A stretch of DNA of 64,000 bases from CAVQZA01 sp963718355 (GCA_963718355.1 CAVQZA010000004.1:124001-188000); one strand, 5' to 3'. Shown: positions 1-8,508, counted from the first letter of the stretch. Numbers and translations are program-made. The notes: generated from the sequence alone by a model not told the origin.

Positions 1-1
1 G

Positions 2-928
2 GGCACCTTCGTCGCCGCGCGGGCAGGACTGACGCCGGTGGTCCTCACGCGCGGGCGCGAGGGCGAGCTGAACGCGTTCCTCAATGTCTGCCGTCACCGC
101 GGCTTTCCGGTCGCGGAGCGCTCGGGCCGCCGCGAGACGCTGCAGTGCGGCTACCACGGCTGGACGTACGGCCTCGACGGCGACCTACGCGCCGCGCCGC
201 GCTCCGACCGCGAGCCGGGCTTCGACAAGGCCGAGCACTGCCTCCGCCGCGTCCAGGTCGACAGCTGGGGCCCGTTCCTCTTCGTCAACCCGGCGCTCGA
301 CGCGCCGCCGCTCGCAAACACGCTGCTCGACCTGCCCGAGCGCGTCGCCGAAGCCGGAGTTGATGTCGACGCACTCGAGTTCCGCCTCCGCTCGGAGTGG
401 GAGAGCGAGGCGAACTGGAAGATCGCCTGCGAGAACTTCCTCGAGTGCTACCACTGCCAGATCGCGCATCCGGGCTTCAGCGCGATGATCGACGTCTCGC
501 CCGACGCGTACCTGCTCGAGGCCGGTCCCACCTACTCGACCCAGCTCGCGCCGCTGCGCCCTGACGGCGTCAACGCCTACGACCCGGCGGGCGAGGTCGA
601 GCGCGGCCAGTTCCACTTCGTCTGGCCCGGTCTCGCGATCAACATCGTTCCGGGCAAGCCGAACCTCTCGATCGGGCCGGTGCTGCCGGTCTCGCCGCAC
701 CGCACGCTGCGCTTCCTCGACTACTTCTTCGCGCCCGGCGCCGACGACGCCTGGGTCGACGACCTGCTCGCCTTCGACAACCAGGTCGGCGCCGAGGACT
801 CGGTGCTCGTCGAGGGCGTCCAGCGCGGCGTCTCCTCCGGCGGGCTCGAGCGCGGCGCGCTGTTGCCGCGCAGCGAGGTGCTGATCGCGGACTTCCAGCA
901 GCGAGTCACTGCTGCCCTTTCCGCGTAA
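2..928 (+). CDS. Rieske non-heme iron oxygenase, large subunit (5' truncated by window edge)
   Basis: The reading frame is open from the first bases of the window, so the N-terminus lies outside. The Rieske [2Fe-2S] motif is visible as CRHRG followed by QCGYHGWTYG (C-x-H ... C-x2-H). The mononuclear iron site is seen as ENFLECYHCQIAHP, with two His ligands and the conserved Asn/Glu. This arrangement belongs to the ring-hydroxylating dioxygenase alpha-subunit family, including choline/carnitine-type monooxygenases. The substrate cannot be told from sequence. No reductase partner is visible downstream; the next gene is an ABC binding protein 49 nt away with its own ribosome site. Confidence 0.87.
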   Translation, partial: GTFVAARAGLTPVVLTRGREGELNAFLNVCRHRGFPVAERSGRRETLQCGYHGWTYGLDGDLRAAPRSDREPGFDKAEHCLRRVQVDSWGPFLFVNPALDAPPLANTLLDLPERVAEAGVDVDALEFRLRSEWESEANWKIACENFLECYHCQIAHPGFSAMIDVSPDAYLLEAGPTYSTQLAPLRPDGVNAYDPAGEVERGQFHFVWPGLAINIVPGKPNLSIGPVLPVSPHRTLRFLDYFFAPGADDAWVDDLLAFDNQVGAEDSVLVEGVQRGVSSGGLERGALLPRSEVLIADFQQRVTAALSA

Positions 929-977
929 GCGCGCTACATTCGTCGGCTCACCGCTTTTCAGACAGGAGGAGTCCCCT

Positions 978-1781
978 ATGAAGCGTCTCATCGCTCTGCT
1001 CGCCGTCGCGGCGTTCGCGGCGACGGCGGCGGCAGTCTCGGCCAGGACGGCCGCGCCGCCGACAATCACTCCGGGCACGCTGACGGTTGCGTTCGGCGAC
1101 CCGGCGGTCGGCTTTGCCGTCGGCACCGTCCGCGGCAACACGATCACGAACCCGCGCGGCTACGAGGTCGACCTGTCGAAGGCCGTCGCCGCACAGCTCG
1201 GGCTCAAGAACATCAAGTACATCTACACCCCGTGGACGGGCCTCTTCGCGCCCGGCACGAAGAAGTTCGACGTCTCGTTCCAGGAGGCCACGATCACGGC
1301 CCCGCGCGCGAAGACGGTCTCGTTCTCGACGTCGTACTTCAATGCGAACCAGGGTGTCCTGACCCGCAAGGGCCTGACCCCGCCCAAGTCGATCGCCGAC
1401 CTGAAGAAGCTCCAGACCTGCGCCCAGGCCGACACCACCGGGCTCGACTGGATCAAGACCCGGCTGCACCCGAACAAGCAGCCGCTGATCTACCAGACGA
1501 CGACCGCGGCGTTCACGGCGGTGCAGATCGGCCGCTGTGACGCGATCATCCTCGACGTGCCGATCGTGGCCTCGGAGCGGAAGGCCCGCCCCACCCGCTA
1601 CGGCCCGGTCGCCGGCCAGATCGTGACTCACGAGCAGTACGGAGCCGTGTTCCAGAAGGGCTCGCCGCTGGTGAAGCCGGTCGACGCGGCGCTCGCCAAG
1701 CTGTGGGCGAACGGGACGATCGCCAAGCTCCAGCAGAAGTGGTTCGCGATCGACTTCTCGAAGGTGCCGGTCCTCAAGTAG
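978..1781 (+). CDS. Polar amino-acid ABC transporter substrate-binding protein
   Basis: A 267-aa exported solute receptor of the PAAT (SBP_bac_3) family. It has an N-terminal signal peptide (KRLIALLAVAAFAATAAAV) without a lipobox cysteine, then two lobes with GYEVDLSKAVAAQLG near residue 57 and the usual hinge region. Its role is to capture an amino acid or related polar solute outside the membrane for the permease/ATPase encoded next. The start ATG is preceded by AGGAGGAG about 7 nt upstream. First gene of a three-gene importer; the ligand is not predictable here. Confidence 0.92.
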   Translation: MKRLIALLAVAAFAATAAAVSARTAAPPTITPGTLTVAFGDPAVGFAVGTVRGNTITNPRGYEVDLSKAVAAQLGLKNIKYIYTPWTGLFAPGTKKFDVSFQEATITAPRAKTVSFSTSYFNANQGVLTRKGLTPPKSIADLKKLQTCAQADTTGLDWIKTRLHPNKQPLIYQTTTAAFTAVQIGRCDAIILDVPIVASERKARPTRYGPVAGQIVTHEQYGAVFQKGSPLVKPVDAALAKLWANGTIAKLQQKWFAIDFSKVPVLK

Positions 1782-1785
1782 CTCG

Positions 1786-2502
1786 ATGAACGCGCTCCAC
1801 AAGGTCCTCGAAGCGTTCTTCAGCCCGTACTACTTCAGGCTGGCGCTTCCGGACGTGTGGGCCGGGTTCCAGGTCAACGTGAAGATGATGGTCGTCGCCG
1901 AGGCGCTGGTGCTCTGCCTGGCGCTGGCCCTCGCGATCGTCCGTGGACTGCCGGGCCGCGCAGCTGCACCGCTGCGCGGCCTGGCGATCGTCTACACCGA
2001 TTTCTTCCGCGGCACGCCGCTGATCCTCGTCGTGTTCCTCGTCGGCTTCGGGATTCCGGCGCTGCAGCTCCGCGTCATCTCGGGGCTGTCGTTCTTCGCC
2101 TACGGCGTGATCGCGCTCACGCTCGTCTACACGGCGTACGTGACCGAGGTCTACCGCGCCGGAATCGAATCGGTGCACCGGAGCCAGCGGATGGCTGCAC
2201 GCTCGCTCGGGCTCTCGTACATGCAGGCGATGCGTTATGTCGTCGTGCCCCAGGCGGTGCGCCGGGTCGTGCCGCCGCTCCTGAACGACTTCATCGGCCT
2301 CCAGAAGGACACCGCGCTCGTGACGGTGATCGGCGTGGCGGAGGCGGCGCAGCAGGCGCAGAACTTCTCTACGACGTGGGCCAACTTCACCTCGTACATG
2401 GTCGCGGCGACGTTTTTCATCCTGCTCACGATCCCGCTTGCCCGCTTCACGGATCACCTGATCCAGCGGCGCGAGCTCAAGGAACGGGCGACGGCAGGGT
2501 GA
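1786..2502 (+). CDS. Polar amino-acid ABC transporter permease
   Basis: A 238-aa inner-membrane permease of the HisM/GlnP type with about five hydrophobic segments. The EAA-type loop that docks the ATPase is seen as SLGLSYMQAMRYVVVPQAV. It begins 4 nt after the binding-protein stop and its stop overlaps the ATPase start in GTGA, so the three are co-translated. It forms the membrane channel of the importer as a homodimer. Confidence 0.95.
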   Translation: MNALHKVLEAFFSPYYFRLALPDVWAGFQVNVKMMVVAEALVLCLALALAIVRGLPGRAAAPLRGLAIVYTDFFRGTPLILVVFLVGFGIPALQLRVISGLSFFAYGVIALTLVYTAYVTEVYRAGIESVHRSQRMAARSLGLSYMQAMRYVVVPQAVRRVVPPLLNDFIGLQKDTALVTVIGVAEAAQQAQNFSTTWANFTSYMVAATFFILLTIPLARFTDHLIQRRELKERATAG

Positions 2503-3242
2503 GCTTCGTCTCGATCGAGAACGTGACGAAGTCCTTCGGCGAGAACACGGTGCTGAGGGACATCGACCTCCACGTCGAGCTGCACAACGTCGTCTGCCTG
2601 ATCGGCGCGTCCGGCTCGGGCAAGTCGACCCTGCTGCGCTGCATCAACGTGCTCGAGCAGGTCGACACGGGCACGATCGTCGTCGACGGGGAGACCGTCA
2701 CGAACGGCAAGGTCGACGTGAATCAGCTGCGCCGGAAGATCGGGATCGTCTTCCAGGCCTACAACCTCTTCCCGCACATGACCGTCCTCCAGAACGTCAC
2801 GCTCGCGCCGCGCAAGAGCCGCGGCTTCTCGAAGGCGCAGGCGGAAGCTCGCGCCAGAGAGCTGCTCGACCGGATCGGGCTCGCCGACAAGGCGGCCGAG
2901 TATCCGGACCGCCTCTCCGGCGGTCAGCAGCAACGCGTCGCGATCGTGCGCGCGCTCGCTATGGAGCCCAAGCTGATGCTGCTCGACGAGATCACGAGCG
3001 CGCTCGACCCGCAGCTCGTCTCGGAGGTGCTCGAGCTCGTGCGCGAGCTCGCGACGAGCGGGATGACGATGATCATCGCTACCCACGAGATGGGGTTCGC
3101 CCGCGAGGTGGCCGACCGCGTGTGCTTCCTCGACGCGGGCGTGATCCTCGAGGAGGGCCCGCCGGAGCAGATCTTCTCGGCGCCCACCGAGCCACGGACG
3201 CGCGAGTTCCTCGGCCGCGTGCTCGAAGCGGGGCGGATGTGA
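2499..3242 (+). CDS. Polar amino-acid ABC transporter ATP-binding protein
   Basis: A 247-aa GlnQ/HisP-type ATPase. Visible motifs: Walker A GASGSGKST (36-44), Q-loop Q86, signature LSGGQQQR (139-146), Walker B LMLLDEIT (159-166), H-loop H196 in ATHEMGF. It powers the permease. The GTG start at 2499 overlaps the permease stop by 4 bp. A longer open frame continues upstream in the same phase but is only a shadow of the permease gene. The stop overlaps the next gene's GTG. Confidence 0.96.
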   Translation: MSFVSIENVTKSFGENTVLRDIDLHVELHNVVCLIGASGSGKSTLLRCINVLEQVDTGTIVVDGETVTNGKVDVNQLRRKIGIVFQAYNLFPHMTVLQNVTLAPRKSRGFSKAQAEARARELLDRIGLADKAAEYPDRLSGGQQQRVAIVRALAMEPKLMLLDEITSALDPQLVSEVLELVRELATSGMTMIIATHEMGFAREVADRVCFLDAGVILEEGPPEQIFSAPTEPRTREFLGRVLEAGRM

Positions 3243-3820
3243 AGCGCTGGCGCCGCTACGGCCGCGCGCCGTTCTTCGTCGGCCTGCTGCTCTCGCCGAC
3301 GCTCTTCTTCTGCGCGTTGATGGGCTTCTCGCTCTGGCTCGAGAAGCCGGCGGTGCACACCGTCATACGGCACGGCCACACCGTCACCATCGTCAACCAG
3401 GCAGCCGCATCGATGGAGGCGAAGATCTGGCTCGCCGCCGCCGCCGACGCGACGCTGCTCGTGCTGATCGGCGCCTTCGCGAATCTCTACCGCCGCGGGA
3501 TCTACGTCTCTGCAGGCGCAGCGATCGTGCTCGCGTTCCTCACCGTGCGACGCCTCGACCACTGGGTCGTCCTGCACTCGCACCGGTACCCGGACGGGAT
3601 GGACCTGATCCGCGAATCGAGCACCTCGAACACGCTCAGCAAGGGCCAGTGGGAGGCGACCGCGAAGATCACCTCGCTCAGCTTCGCGCACTGGACGGAG
3701 ATCCTCGCGGGCACGGTGATCGCAGTCTCGCTCGTCCTCGAGGCGCGCCGCCACCGGGCCCGTCCGGCACCCGCGCAGCCGGTCGAGTCGACACCGCAAC
3801 CACCCGGGCTGGCACTCTAG
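3239..3820 (+). CDS. Hypothetical four-pass membrane protein
   Basis: 193 aa from a GTG that overlaps the ATPase stop (ATGTGA). There are about four hydrophobic segments: residues 12-36, a second after the KIWLAAAADATLLVLIG stretch, a third at GIYVSAGAAIVLAFL and a fourth near the C-terminus (LAGTVIAVSLVLEA). The loop between segments 1 and 2 (VHTVIRHGHTVTIVNQ) would face outside. Not recognised as a known family. Its coupling to the amino-acid importer suggests co-expression but not necessarily a transport role. Confidence 0.7.
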   Translation: MKRWRRYGRAPFFVGLLLSPTLFFCALMGFSLWLEKPAVHTVIRHGHTVTIVNQAAASMEAKIWLAAAADATLLVLIGAFANLYRRGIYVSAGAAIVLAFLTVRRLDHWVVLHSHRYPDGMDLIRESSTSNTLSKGQWEATAKITSLSFAHWTEILAGTVIAVSLVLEARRHRARPAPAQPVESTPQPPGLAL

Positions 3821-3824
3821 GGCG

Positions 3825-4268
3825 ATGACGCTCAGCGCGATCGCCGTCGCGCTCGCGACGTTTGGCCTCGTAGGGACGGCTCCCGCGCAGCATGCGACGG
3901 TCGAGGCCGCGCCGCCCTACATCATGGTCAGCGGGCCGCACCTCGCGAAACCCGTGCTCCTCTCCAACTGGAGCGAGAACCTCGTCCTGCTCACCGCTGC
4001 GGCAGCATCGCCCCGCGCGAAGCCGATCGACCTCCGCAGCCTGCGCGGTCGGCCCCGGCTCGATCTGGCGCTCTACTGGGGCTGGCCGCTCGACTCGCCT
4101 CCGCCCACGAAGGCGAGCGACGCGAGCGCGCACGGCTCCTTCTATCCGACATATCGCGGACGCCCGGCGCTGATCCAGATGAAGGTCAACGGGGAGGACT
4201 ACGCGCGCATCGCCTCTCCGCGCGTGCTCAAGATCCTGGCGCAGCACGGCGTTCCGACCCGCCTGTAG
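3825..4268 (+). CDS. Hypothetical secreted protein
   Basis: 147 aa, starting 4 nt after the preceding stop. The N-terminus (LSAIAVALATFGLVGTAPA) reads as a signal peptide with an APA-Q cleavage site. The mature part is about 125 aa, rich in Leu/Arg/Pro, with no cysteine pair or catalytic motif that I recognise. The ending KILAQHGVPTRL looks like a normal C-terminus. Likely the last gene of the importer operon; the function is unknown. Confidence 0.6.
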   Translation: MTLSAIAVALATFGLVGTAPAQHATVEAAPPYIMVSGPHLAKPVLLSNWSENLVLLTAAAASPRAKPIDLRSLRGRPRLDLALYWGWPLDSPPPTKASDASAHGSFYPTYRGRPALIQMKVNGEDYARIASPRVLKILAQHGVPTRL

Positions 4269-4378
4269 GCCTCGATCTCCCCCCTCCGGGTGACGTTGAG
4301 CGGAGTCGGATCGGCCGATGGCAGATGGAGGGCGAACGTCTTCGAAACCCCGCCACCACAAAGAGAGAGGAACCACAC

Positions 4379-5170
4379 GTGTCAGACATCTTCGACGGGG
4401 GTAGCGTCGGCGCGACAGCTCCCTCCGAGCAGTTCGGCGGACTGCTCTCCCAGCCGCCGCTGAGCCCGGCCATCTCCCGGCCCGCGCCGCTTCCGGTCAC
4501 CCCCGAGCCCGTCGCGGAGCCCGTCGCCGCGGAGCCCGTCCCGGTCGAACCGGAGCCCGACCCGAACGCGCCCGGGATGCTCGAGCGCAAGCTCCTCCAG
4601 TTCGGCCTGGTCACGATGGACCAGCTGGGCGAGGCGATGCGCGAGGAGGCCTCCACCGGCCGCCCTGTCGCCACGATTCTGATCGAGCGCGGGTGGGTGA
4701 CGCAGGAGCAGATCGCTCAGCTCCTCGAGCCGGCCCCGCCGCTCGCAGCGGCTCCCGCGCCGCTGCACGAGCCCGTCCCCGAGCTGCCGACGTTCCTCGC
4801 CGAGGTTCCGCAGCAGGCTCCGGGACCCGCTCCTGCTCCCGTGCCCGAGCCAGCCCCGATCCCCGTCGCGCCGCCGGCACCGGAGCCCGTCGCCGAGGTC
4901 GTCCCCGTTGCGCCCGAGCCGGCGCCGGAGCCCGCTCCGATCCCCCAGCTCGCCGCGCCGTCCACGCTCGCGTTCCACCTCTACATCCGGCTCACGACCG
5001 GCGAGCGGATCGACGCCAGCACGTTCAACAACCTCAACGACGCGCGTGAGCATGCGGAGGATCTCGTCAAAAGGCTCTCCAGCACGAGCCACACGTGGCC
5101 GAGCTTCGGCGGCCGCTACATCCGCCCCGAGGCGATCATCTCGATCGACGTGGAGGCTGCACCGGTCTGA
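4379..5170 (+). CDS. Pro/Ala-rich protein with an MshEN (GspE-N-like) module, no ATPase
   Basis: 263 aa from a GTG with AGAGAGAGG about 9 nt upstream; an upstream in-frame start at 4325 lacks such a site. Order: Pro/Glu-rich linker (25-65); a helical module at 68-117 (MLERKLLQFGLVTMDQLGEA then GRPVATILIERGWVTQEQI), resembling half of the MshEN/GspE-N domain that in type II secretion and type IV pilus ATPases can bind c-di-GMP; a second Pro/Ala linker (118-190); and a conserved-looking C-terminal domain of about 65 aa (HLYIRLTTGERIDAS). The PilB/GspE ATPase domain is absent. Possibly a stand-alone signalling or scaffold protein. Confidence 0.75.
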   Translation: MSDIFDGGSVGATAPSEQFGGLLSQPPLSPAISRPAPLPVTPEPVAEPVAAEPVPVEPEPDPNAPGMLERKLLQFGLVTMDQLGEAMREEASTGRPVATILIERGWVTQEQIAQLLEPAPPLAAAPAPLHEPVPELPTFLAEVPQQAPGPAPAPVPEPAPIPVAPPAPEPVAEVVPVAPEPAPEPAPIPQLAAPSTLAFHLYIRLTTGERIDASTFNNLNDAREHAEDLVKRLSSTSHTWPSFGGRYIRPEAIISIDVEAAPV

Positions 5171-5200
5171 TCCGTTGCTCCGGCGGTGAGCTGTAGCTGT

Positions 5201-5221
5201 TGCTATAGTTAACCGTGTTAA
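5201..5221 (+). promoter_or_regulatory. Extended -10 box and operator-like palindrome at the marR start
   Basis: TGCTATAGT (5201-5209) is an extended -10 element. It is followed at 5209-5221 by TTAAC-CGT-GTTAA, a perfect 5-bp inverted repeat that runs into the start codons of the MarR gene (GTG 5215 / ATG 5221). A repressor bound here would block its own transcription start, the usual MarR autoregulation layout. Confidence 0.45.
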
Positions 5222-5673
5222 TGAGTAACGACGTTATCAAGGGCGCGGACGCGATCGAGATCGCCGATCGATTGCGTCCCGTCCTGCTGACGATGGGCCG
5301 CGAGCTGCGACGCGAGGTCGCACCGCTCGGCGTCACGGGTGGGCAGGCGAGCCTCCTCGCCGCGATCCACAAGACGCCCGGGATCGGCGTGCGCGAGCTC
5401 GCGGAGCTCGAGCGGATGTCCGCGCCGGGGATGTCCGCGAACCTGAGCCGGCTCGAGCGGATGGGCTACGTGATCCGCACGCGCGGCGCGAACGGCGACC
5501 GCCGCCGCGTCGGGCTCACGCTCAGCCCCGACGGCGAGGAGATGTTGCAGAGGGTCCGCTCGCTCCGCACGCGCTGGCTCGCGGAACGGCTCGAAGGGCT
5601 CTCGCCCGCCGAGCTCGCGGCCGTCGACGCCGCGATCGAGCCGCTCAGTCGTCTGCTGCGGGAGACTCGGTGA
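5215..5673 (+). CDS. MarR-family transcriptional regulator
   Basis: 152 aa (150 if ATG 5221 is used). It has a winged helix: GVTGGQASLLAAIHKTPGIG leads into a helix-turn-helix RELAELERMSAPGMSANLSRLE and wing GYVIRTRGANGDRRRVGLTL. The dimerisation helices lie at both ends. It very likely represses itself and the downstream exporter, with which it overlaps in GTGA. A -10 box only 5-11 nt upstream and no Shine-Dalgarno sequence suggest a leaderless transcript. Confidence 0.93.
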   Translation: MLMSNDVIKGADAIEIADRLRPVLLTMGRELRREVAPLGVTGGQASLLAAIHKTPGIGVRELAELERMSAPGMSANLSRLERMGYVIRTRGANGDRRRVGLTLSPDGEEMLQRVRSLRTRWLAERLEGLSPAELAAVDAAIEPLSRLLRETR

Positions 5674-6950
5674 CCCAAGCGCTTGTCCGGTTGAACCGGC
5701 GCACCTTCCTAAGTCTCCAGCAGTACCCGAACTATCGACTTTTCTTCGGCGGCCAGATCATCTCGGTGACCGGCTCGTGGATGCAGAACATCGCGAGCGG
5801 CTGGCTGATCATCACGCTGACGCATTCGCCGGTCGCGGTCGGCGTCCTCGCACTGGCCCAGTTCCTGCCGTTCACGATCTTCGGCCTCTTCGCCGGCGTG
5901 ATCGTCGACCGCTTCGACAACCGCAAGCTGATCATGGGCACGCAGGCGATCCAGATGGTGCTCGCGGCCGCGCTCGCGGCGATCGCGCTCGGCGGCGTTG
6001 CGGTGCCCTGGATGGTCTATGTGATCGCCTTCATCCGCGGCACTGTCCTTGTGCTCGACGTGCCGGCGCGGCAGTCGTTCACCTACCGGATGGTCGGGCC
6101 GGCCGAGCTGCCGAATGCGATCGCGCTCAATTCGAGCCTCTTCAACGCCTCCCGCGTGATCGGGCCCGCGCTCGGCGGCCTCGTGATTGCGGCCTTCGGC
6201 CTCGGCTTCTGCTTCGTGGCAAACGCCTTCAGCTTCCTCGCGGTGCTCGCGAGCATGTTCCTGATGGACGAGAGCAAGCTGTTTCCGATTCGCAGGCCGG
6301 ATGTGATGCCGACGATCCTGCGTGGGACGCGGGAGGGGCTCGCGTTCGTGCGGCGGAACCGGCGGGTGTGGGTGACCCTGCTGATCGTCGCCGTGATCTC
6401 GACGCTGAGCTTCAACCTCAATGTGATCCTGCCCGTGATGGCGTCGACGACACTCCATGCAGGCCCGCAGACCTTTGGGATCATCTCCGCGGCCTTCGGC
6501 GCCGGCGCGCTGATCGGCGCCCTCGTCTCGGCCTCGATCGGCCGTGCGAACTGGAAGATCCTCGCGATCGGCACCGGCTTGTTCGGGCTTGCGGAGCTGC
6601 TGCTCGCGCCCGAGCGCTCGGTCTGGGCTGCGTGCCTGCTGCTGGTCGTGCTCGGCGCGGCCTTCACGACGTGGACGTCGAACGCGAACGCCGGCGTCCA
6701 GCTCGAGGCGCCCGATCACCTGCGCGGCCGCGTCGTCGGCCTCTACTTCTACGCCTTCAACGGCGCCGCCCCCGCCGGCGGATTGCTCGTCGGCTGGCTC
6801 AGCGCGCTCGGTGGCACGGAGCTCTCGCTCGCGGTCGGCGGCATCGCCGCGCTGGTGATGACCGGGGTCTGCGTGTTCGCACTCCGAGACATTCCCGCCC
6901 GGCCGAAGCCGCTCGCCGAGCACGTCGAGCCCGCCGCGCTCGCTGCGTGA
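5670..6950 (+). CDS. MFS exporter (EntS/MFS_3-like)
   Basis: A 426-aa major facilitator with about 12 transmembrane segments. The N-terminal half carries the entry segment FGGQIISVTGSWMQNIASGW and the loop VDRFDNRKL between TM2 and TM3, typical of the enterobactin-exporter/MFS_3 group. It is translationally coupled to the MarR regulator, so it is presumably a proton-driven efflux pump induced when MarR is relieved. Substrate unknown. Confidence 0.94.
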   Translation: MTQALVRLNRRTFLSLQQYPNYRLFFGGQIISVTGSWMQNIASGWLIITLTHSPVAVGVLALAQFLPFTIFGLFAGVIVDRFDNRKLIMGTQAIQMVLAAALAAIALGGVAVPWMVYVIAFIRGTVLVLDVPARQSFTYRMVGPAELPNAIALNSSLFNASRVIGPALGGLVIAAFGLGFCFVANAFSFLAVLASMFLMDESKLFPIRRPDVMPTILRGTREGLAFVRRNRRVWVTLLIVAVISTLSFNLNVILPVMASTTLHAGPQTFGIISAAFGAGALIGALVSASIGRANWKILAIGTGLFGLAELLLAPERSVWAACLLLVVLGAAFTTWTSNANAGVQLEAPDHLRGRVVGLYFYAFNGAAPAGGLLVGWLSALGGTELSLAVGGIAALVMTGVCVFALRDIPARPKPLAEHVEPAALAA

Positions 6951-7044
6951 CGTTTTACGGAGCGCTTGCAGAGCGCTGATCGCGCTCAGACGAAACGGGC
7001 CTTCTCTGAGAGGACTGCGATCCCTCTCCACGGAGGTTCTTCCC

Positions 7045-7476
7045 ATCAAAGGCAAGCTCCTGATCCTCGCTCTCCTCTCGGCCCTCGTCGTCGGCGTGAG
7101 CGCCGCAGCGGCGGCCTCGATCGTGGGCACGAACGGCCCCGACCGGCTTCACGGCACGGCGTTCGCCGACCGGATCGACGGCAAGGCCGGCGACGACGTG
7201 ATCTTCGGCCACGCGGGCGACGACGTCCTGATCGGCGGGCTCGGCAACGACACGATCTGGACCGGCCTCGGCCGCGACTACGCCTCGGGCGGCCCGGGCG
7301 ACGACACGGTGTATGCGCTGGCGAACGACAACCGGCTCGACACGCTCGACTGCGGTCCCGGCAACGACACCGCCTACCTCAATGCCAACGAGCGGGCCAA
7401 GACGATCGGCTGCGAGCACGTGATCGTGCTGTCCGCCGCCGACGCTGCGGCTACTTCCGCGGCGAACGGCGACTAG
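7045..7476 (+). CDS. Secreted calcium-binding-repeat (RTX-like) protein, apparent ATC start
   Basis: A 143-aa frame encoding KGKLLILALLSALVVGVSAA (signal peptide) followed by RTX/hemolysin nonapeptide repeats such as GKAGDDVIF, GHAGDDVLI, GGLGNDTIW and GGPGDDTVY. The first canonical in-frame start, GTG 7096, lies inside the signal peptide and would remove most of it. An ideal ribosome site CGGAGG (7031-7036) sits 8 nt before ATC at 7045, and no ATG/GTG/TTG exists in frame upstream. The start is therefore either a rare AUC codon or an ATG changed by mutation or sequencing error. Expected to bind Ca2+ outside the cell. Confidence 0.75.
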   Translation: MKGKLLILALLSALVVGVSAAAAASIVGTNGPDRLHGTAFADRIDGKAGDDVIFGHAGDDVLIGGLGNDTIWTGLGRDYASGGPGDDTVYALANDNRLDTLDCGPGNDTAYLNANERAKTIGCEHVIVLSAADAAATSAANGD

Positions 7477-7527
7477 TTCCCCTCCACGCCGGGTCGTCGC
7501 TGCGCTCCGAGGGCGGCGGCGGCCCGG

Positions 7528-8508
7528 CTACCAGCGCTGATGGACGAGCGGCGCGATCCGCTCGTCGTAGAGCTCGGCGATCCGCCGCATCGTCTCGTCG
7601 GAGAGCGGCGGCAGGCCGGCAGCGGCGGCGTTGGCGCGGGCCTGCTCGGGCGTCTTGGCGCCGGGGATGATCGTCGAGACCGCGTCGAACATCAGGATCC
7701 AGCGCAGCGCGAGCTGCGCGAGGGTCGCGCCTTCGGGGACGAGCGCGCGCAGCTCCTCGACGGCGTCGAGCCCGGTCTCGTAGTCGACACCGGAGAAGGT
7801 CTCGCCCACGTCGAAGGCCTCGCCGTGGCGGTTGAACTGGCGGTGGTCGTCGGCGCCGAAGCTCGACTCGCGGCTGAACTTGCCGGTGAGCAGCCCCGAC
7901 GCGAGCGGCACGCGGACGATCACGCCGACGTCGTGCTTCTTGGCCTGCTCGAAGAAGAGCGCGGCCGGCCGCTGGCGGAAGATGTTGAAGATGATCTGCA
8001 CCGTCGTGACGCCCGGGTACTCGATCGCCTTCAGCGCCTCCTCGATCTTCTCGACGCTGACCCCGTAGGCGCGGATGAGCCCCTCCTCCTTCAGCCGCTC
8101 GCAGGCCTCGAAGACGGACGGCGTGTAGTACGCGTCCCAGGGCGGGCAGTGGAGCTGGACGAGGTCGGCCGTCTCGATCTCGAGGTTCGTGAGCGAGCGC
8201 TCGAGCCACCCGCGGAGGTTCTCGTAGGTGTAATTCTCGACCTCCTGCGCCGCCCGGCGCCCGAACTTCGTCGCGACGACGAGCGGCTCGGAGCGCTCGC
8301 TGAGCAGCTGCGCGACGAGCCGCTCGGAGTGCCCGTCGCCGTAGACGTCAGCCGTGTCGAAAAAGGTGACCCCCGCGTCGACCGCAGCGTTCATCGCAGC
8401 GAGCGAGGTCGAATCGTCGGTCTCGCCCCAAGAACCGCCGATCGCCCAGGCGCCGAAGCCGATCTCGGAGACCTGGTAACCCGTCTTGCCGAGGCGCCGC
8501 GAGTTCAT
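7528..8508 (-). CDS. Aldo/keto reductase
   Basis: A 326-aa (beta/alpha)8 NADPH-dependent oxidoreductase. The catalytic tetrad regions are visible: FDTADVYGDGHSE (Asp and Tyr), VATKFG (Lys) and LVQLHCPPW (His). The cofactor region near IIPGAKTPEQARANA matches the NADP-binding loop of the family. Transcribed alone, divergent from the next gene. The physiological carbonyl substrate is not predictable. Confidence 0.95.
   Translation of the reverse strand: MNSRRLGKTGYQVSEIGFGAWAIGGSWGETDDSTSLAAMNAAVDAGVTFFDTADVYGDGHSERLVAQLLSERSEPLVVATKFGRRAAQEVENYTYENLRGWLERSLTNLEIETADLVQLHCPPWDAYYTPSVFEACERLKEEGLIRAYGVSVEKIEEALKAIEYPGVTTVQIIFNIFRQRPAALFFEQAKKHDVGVIVRVPLASGLLTGKFSRESSFGADDHRQFNRHGEAFDVGETFSGVDYETGLDAVEELRALVPEGATLAQLALRWILMFDAVSTIIPGAKTPEQARANAAAAGLPPLSDETMRRIAELYDERIAPLVHQRW

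Noticed and set aside
185..1147. Long open frame antisense to the Rieske oxygenase and binding-protein genes
   Set aside because: Arg/Val/Ala/Asp-rich shadow of high-GC coding strand; no domain, and it crosses two genes. The same holds for many antisense frames elsewhere in the window.
5709..7130. 473-codon open frame antisense to the MFS exporter
   Set aside because: Composition is Arg/His/Glu-rich without hydrophobic pattern, typical of reverse-frame artefact; the plus-strand exporter explains the region.
7096..7476. GTG 7096 as the start of the RTX-like protein
   Set aside because: It lies inside the signal peptide and has no ribosome site; the ATC at 7045 explains the encoded signal peptide and the CGGAGG better.
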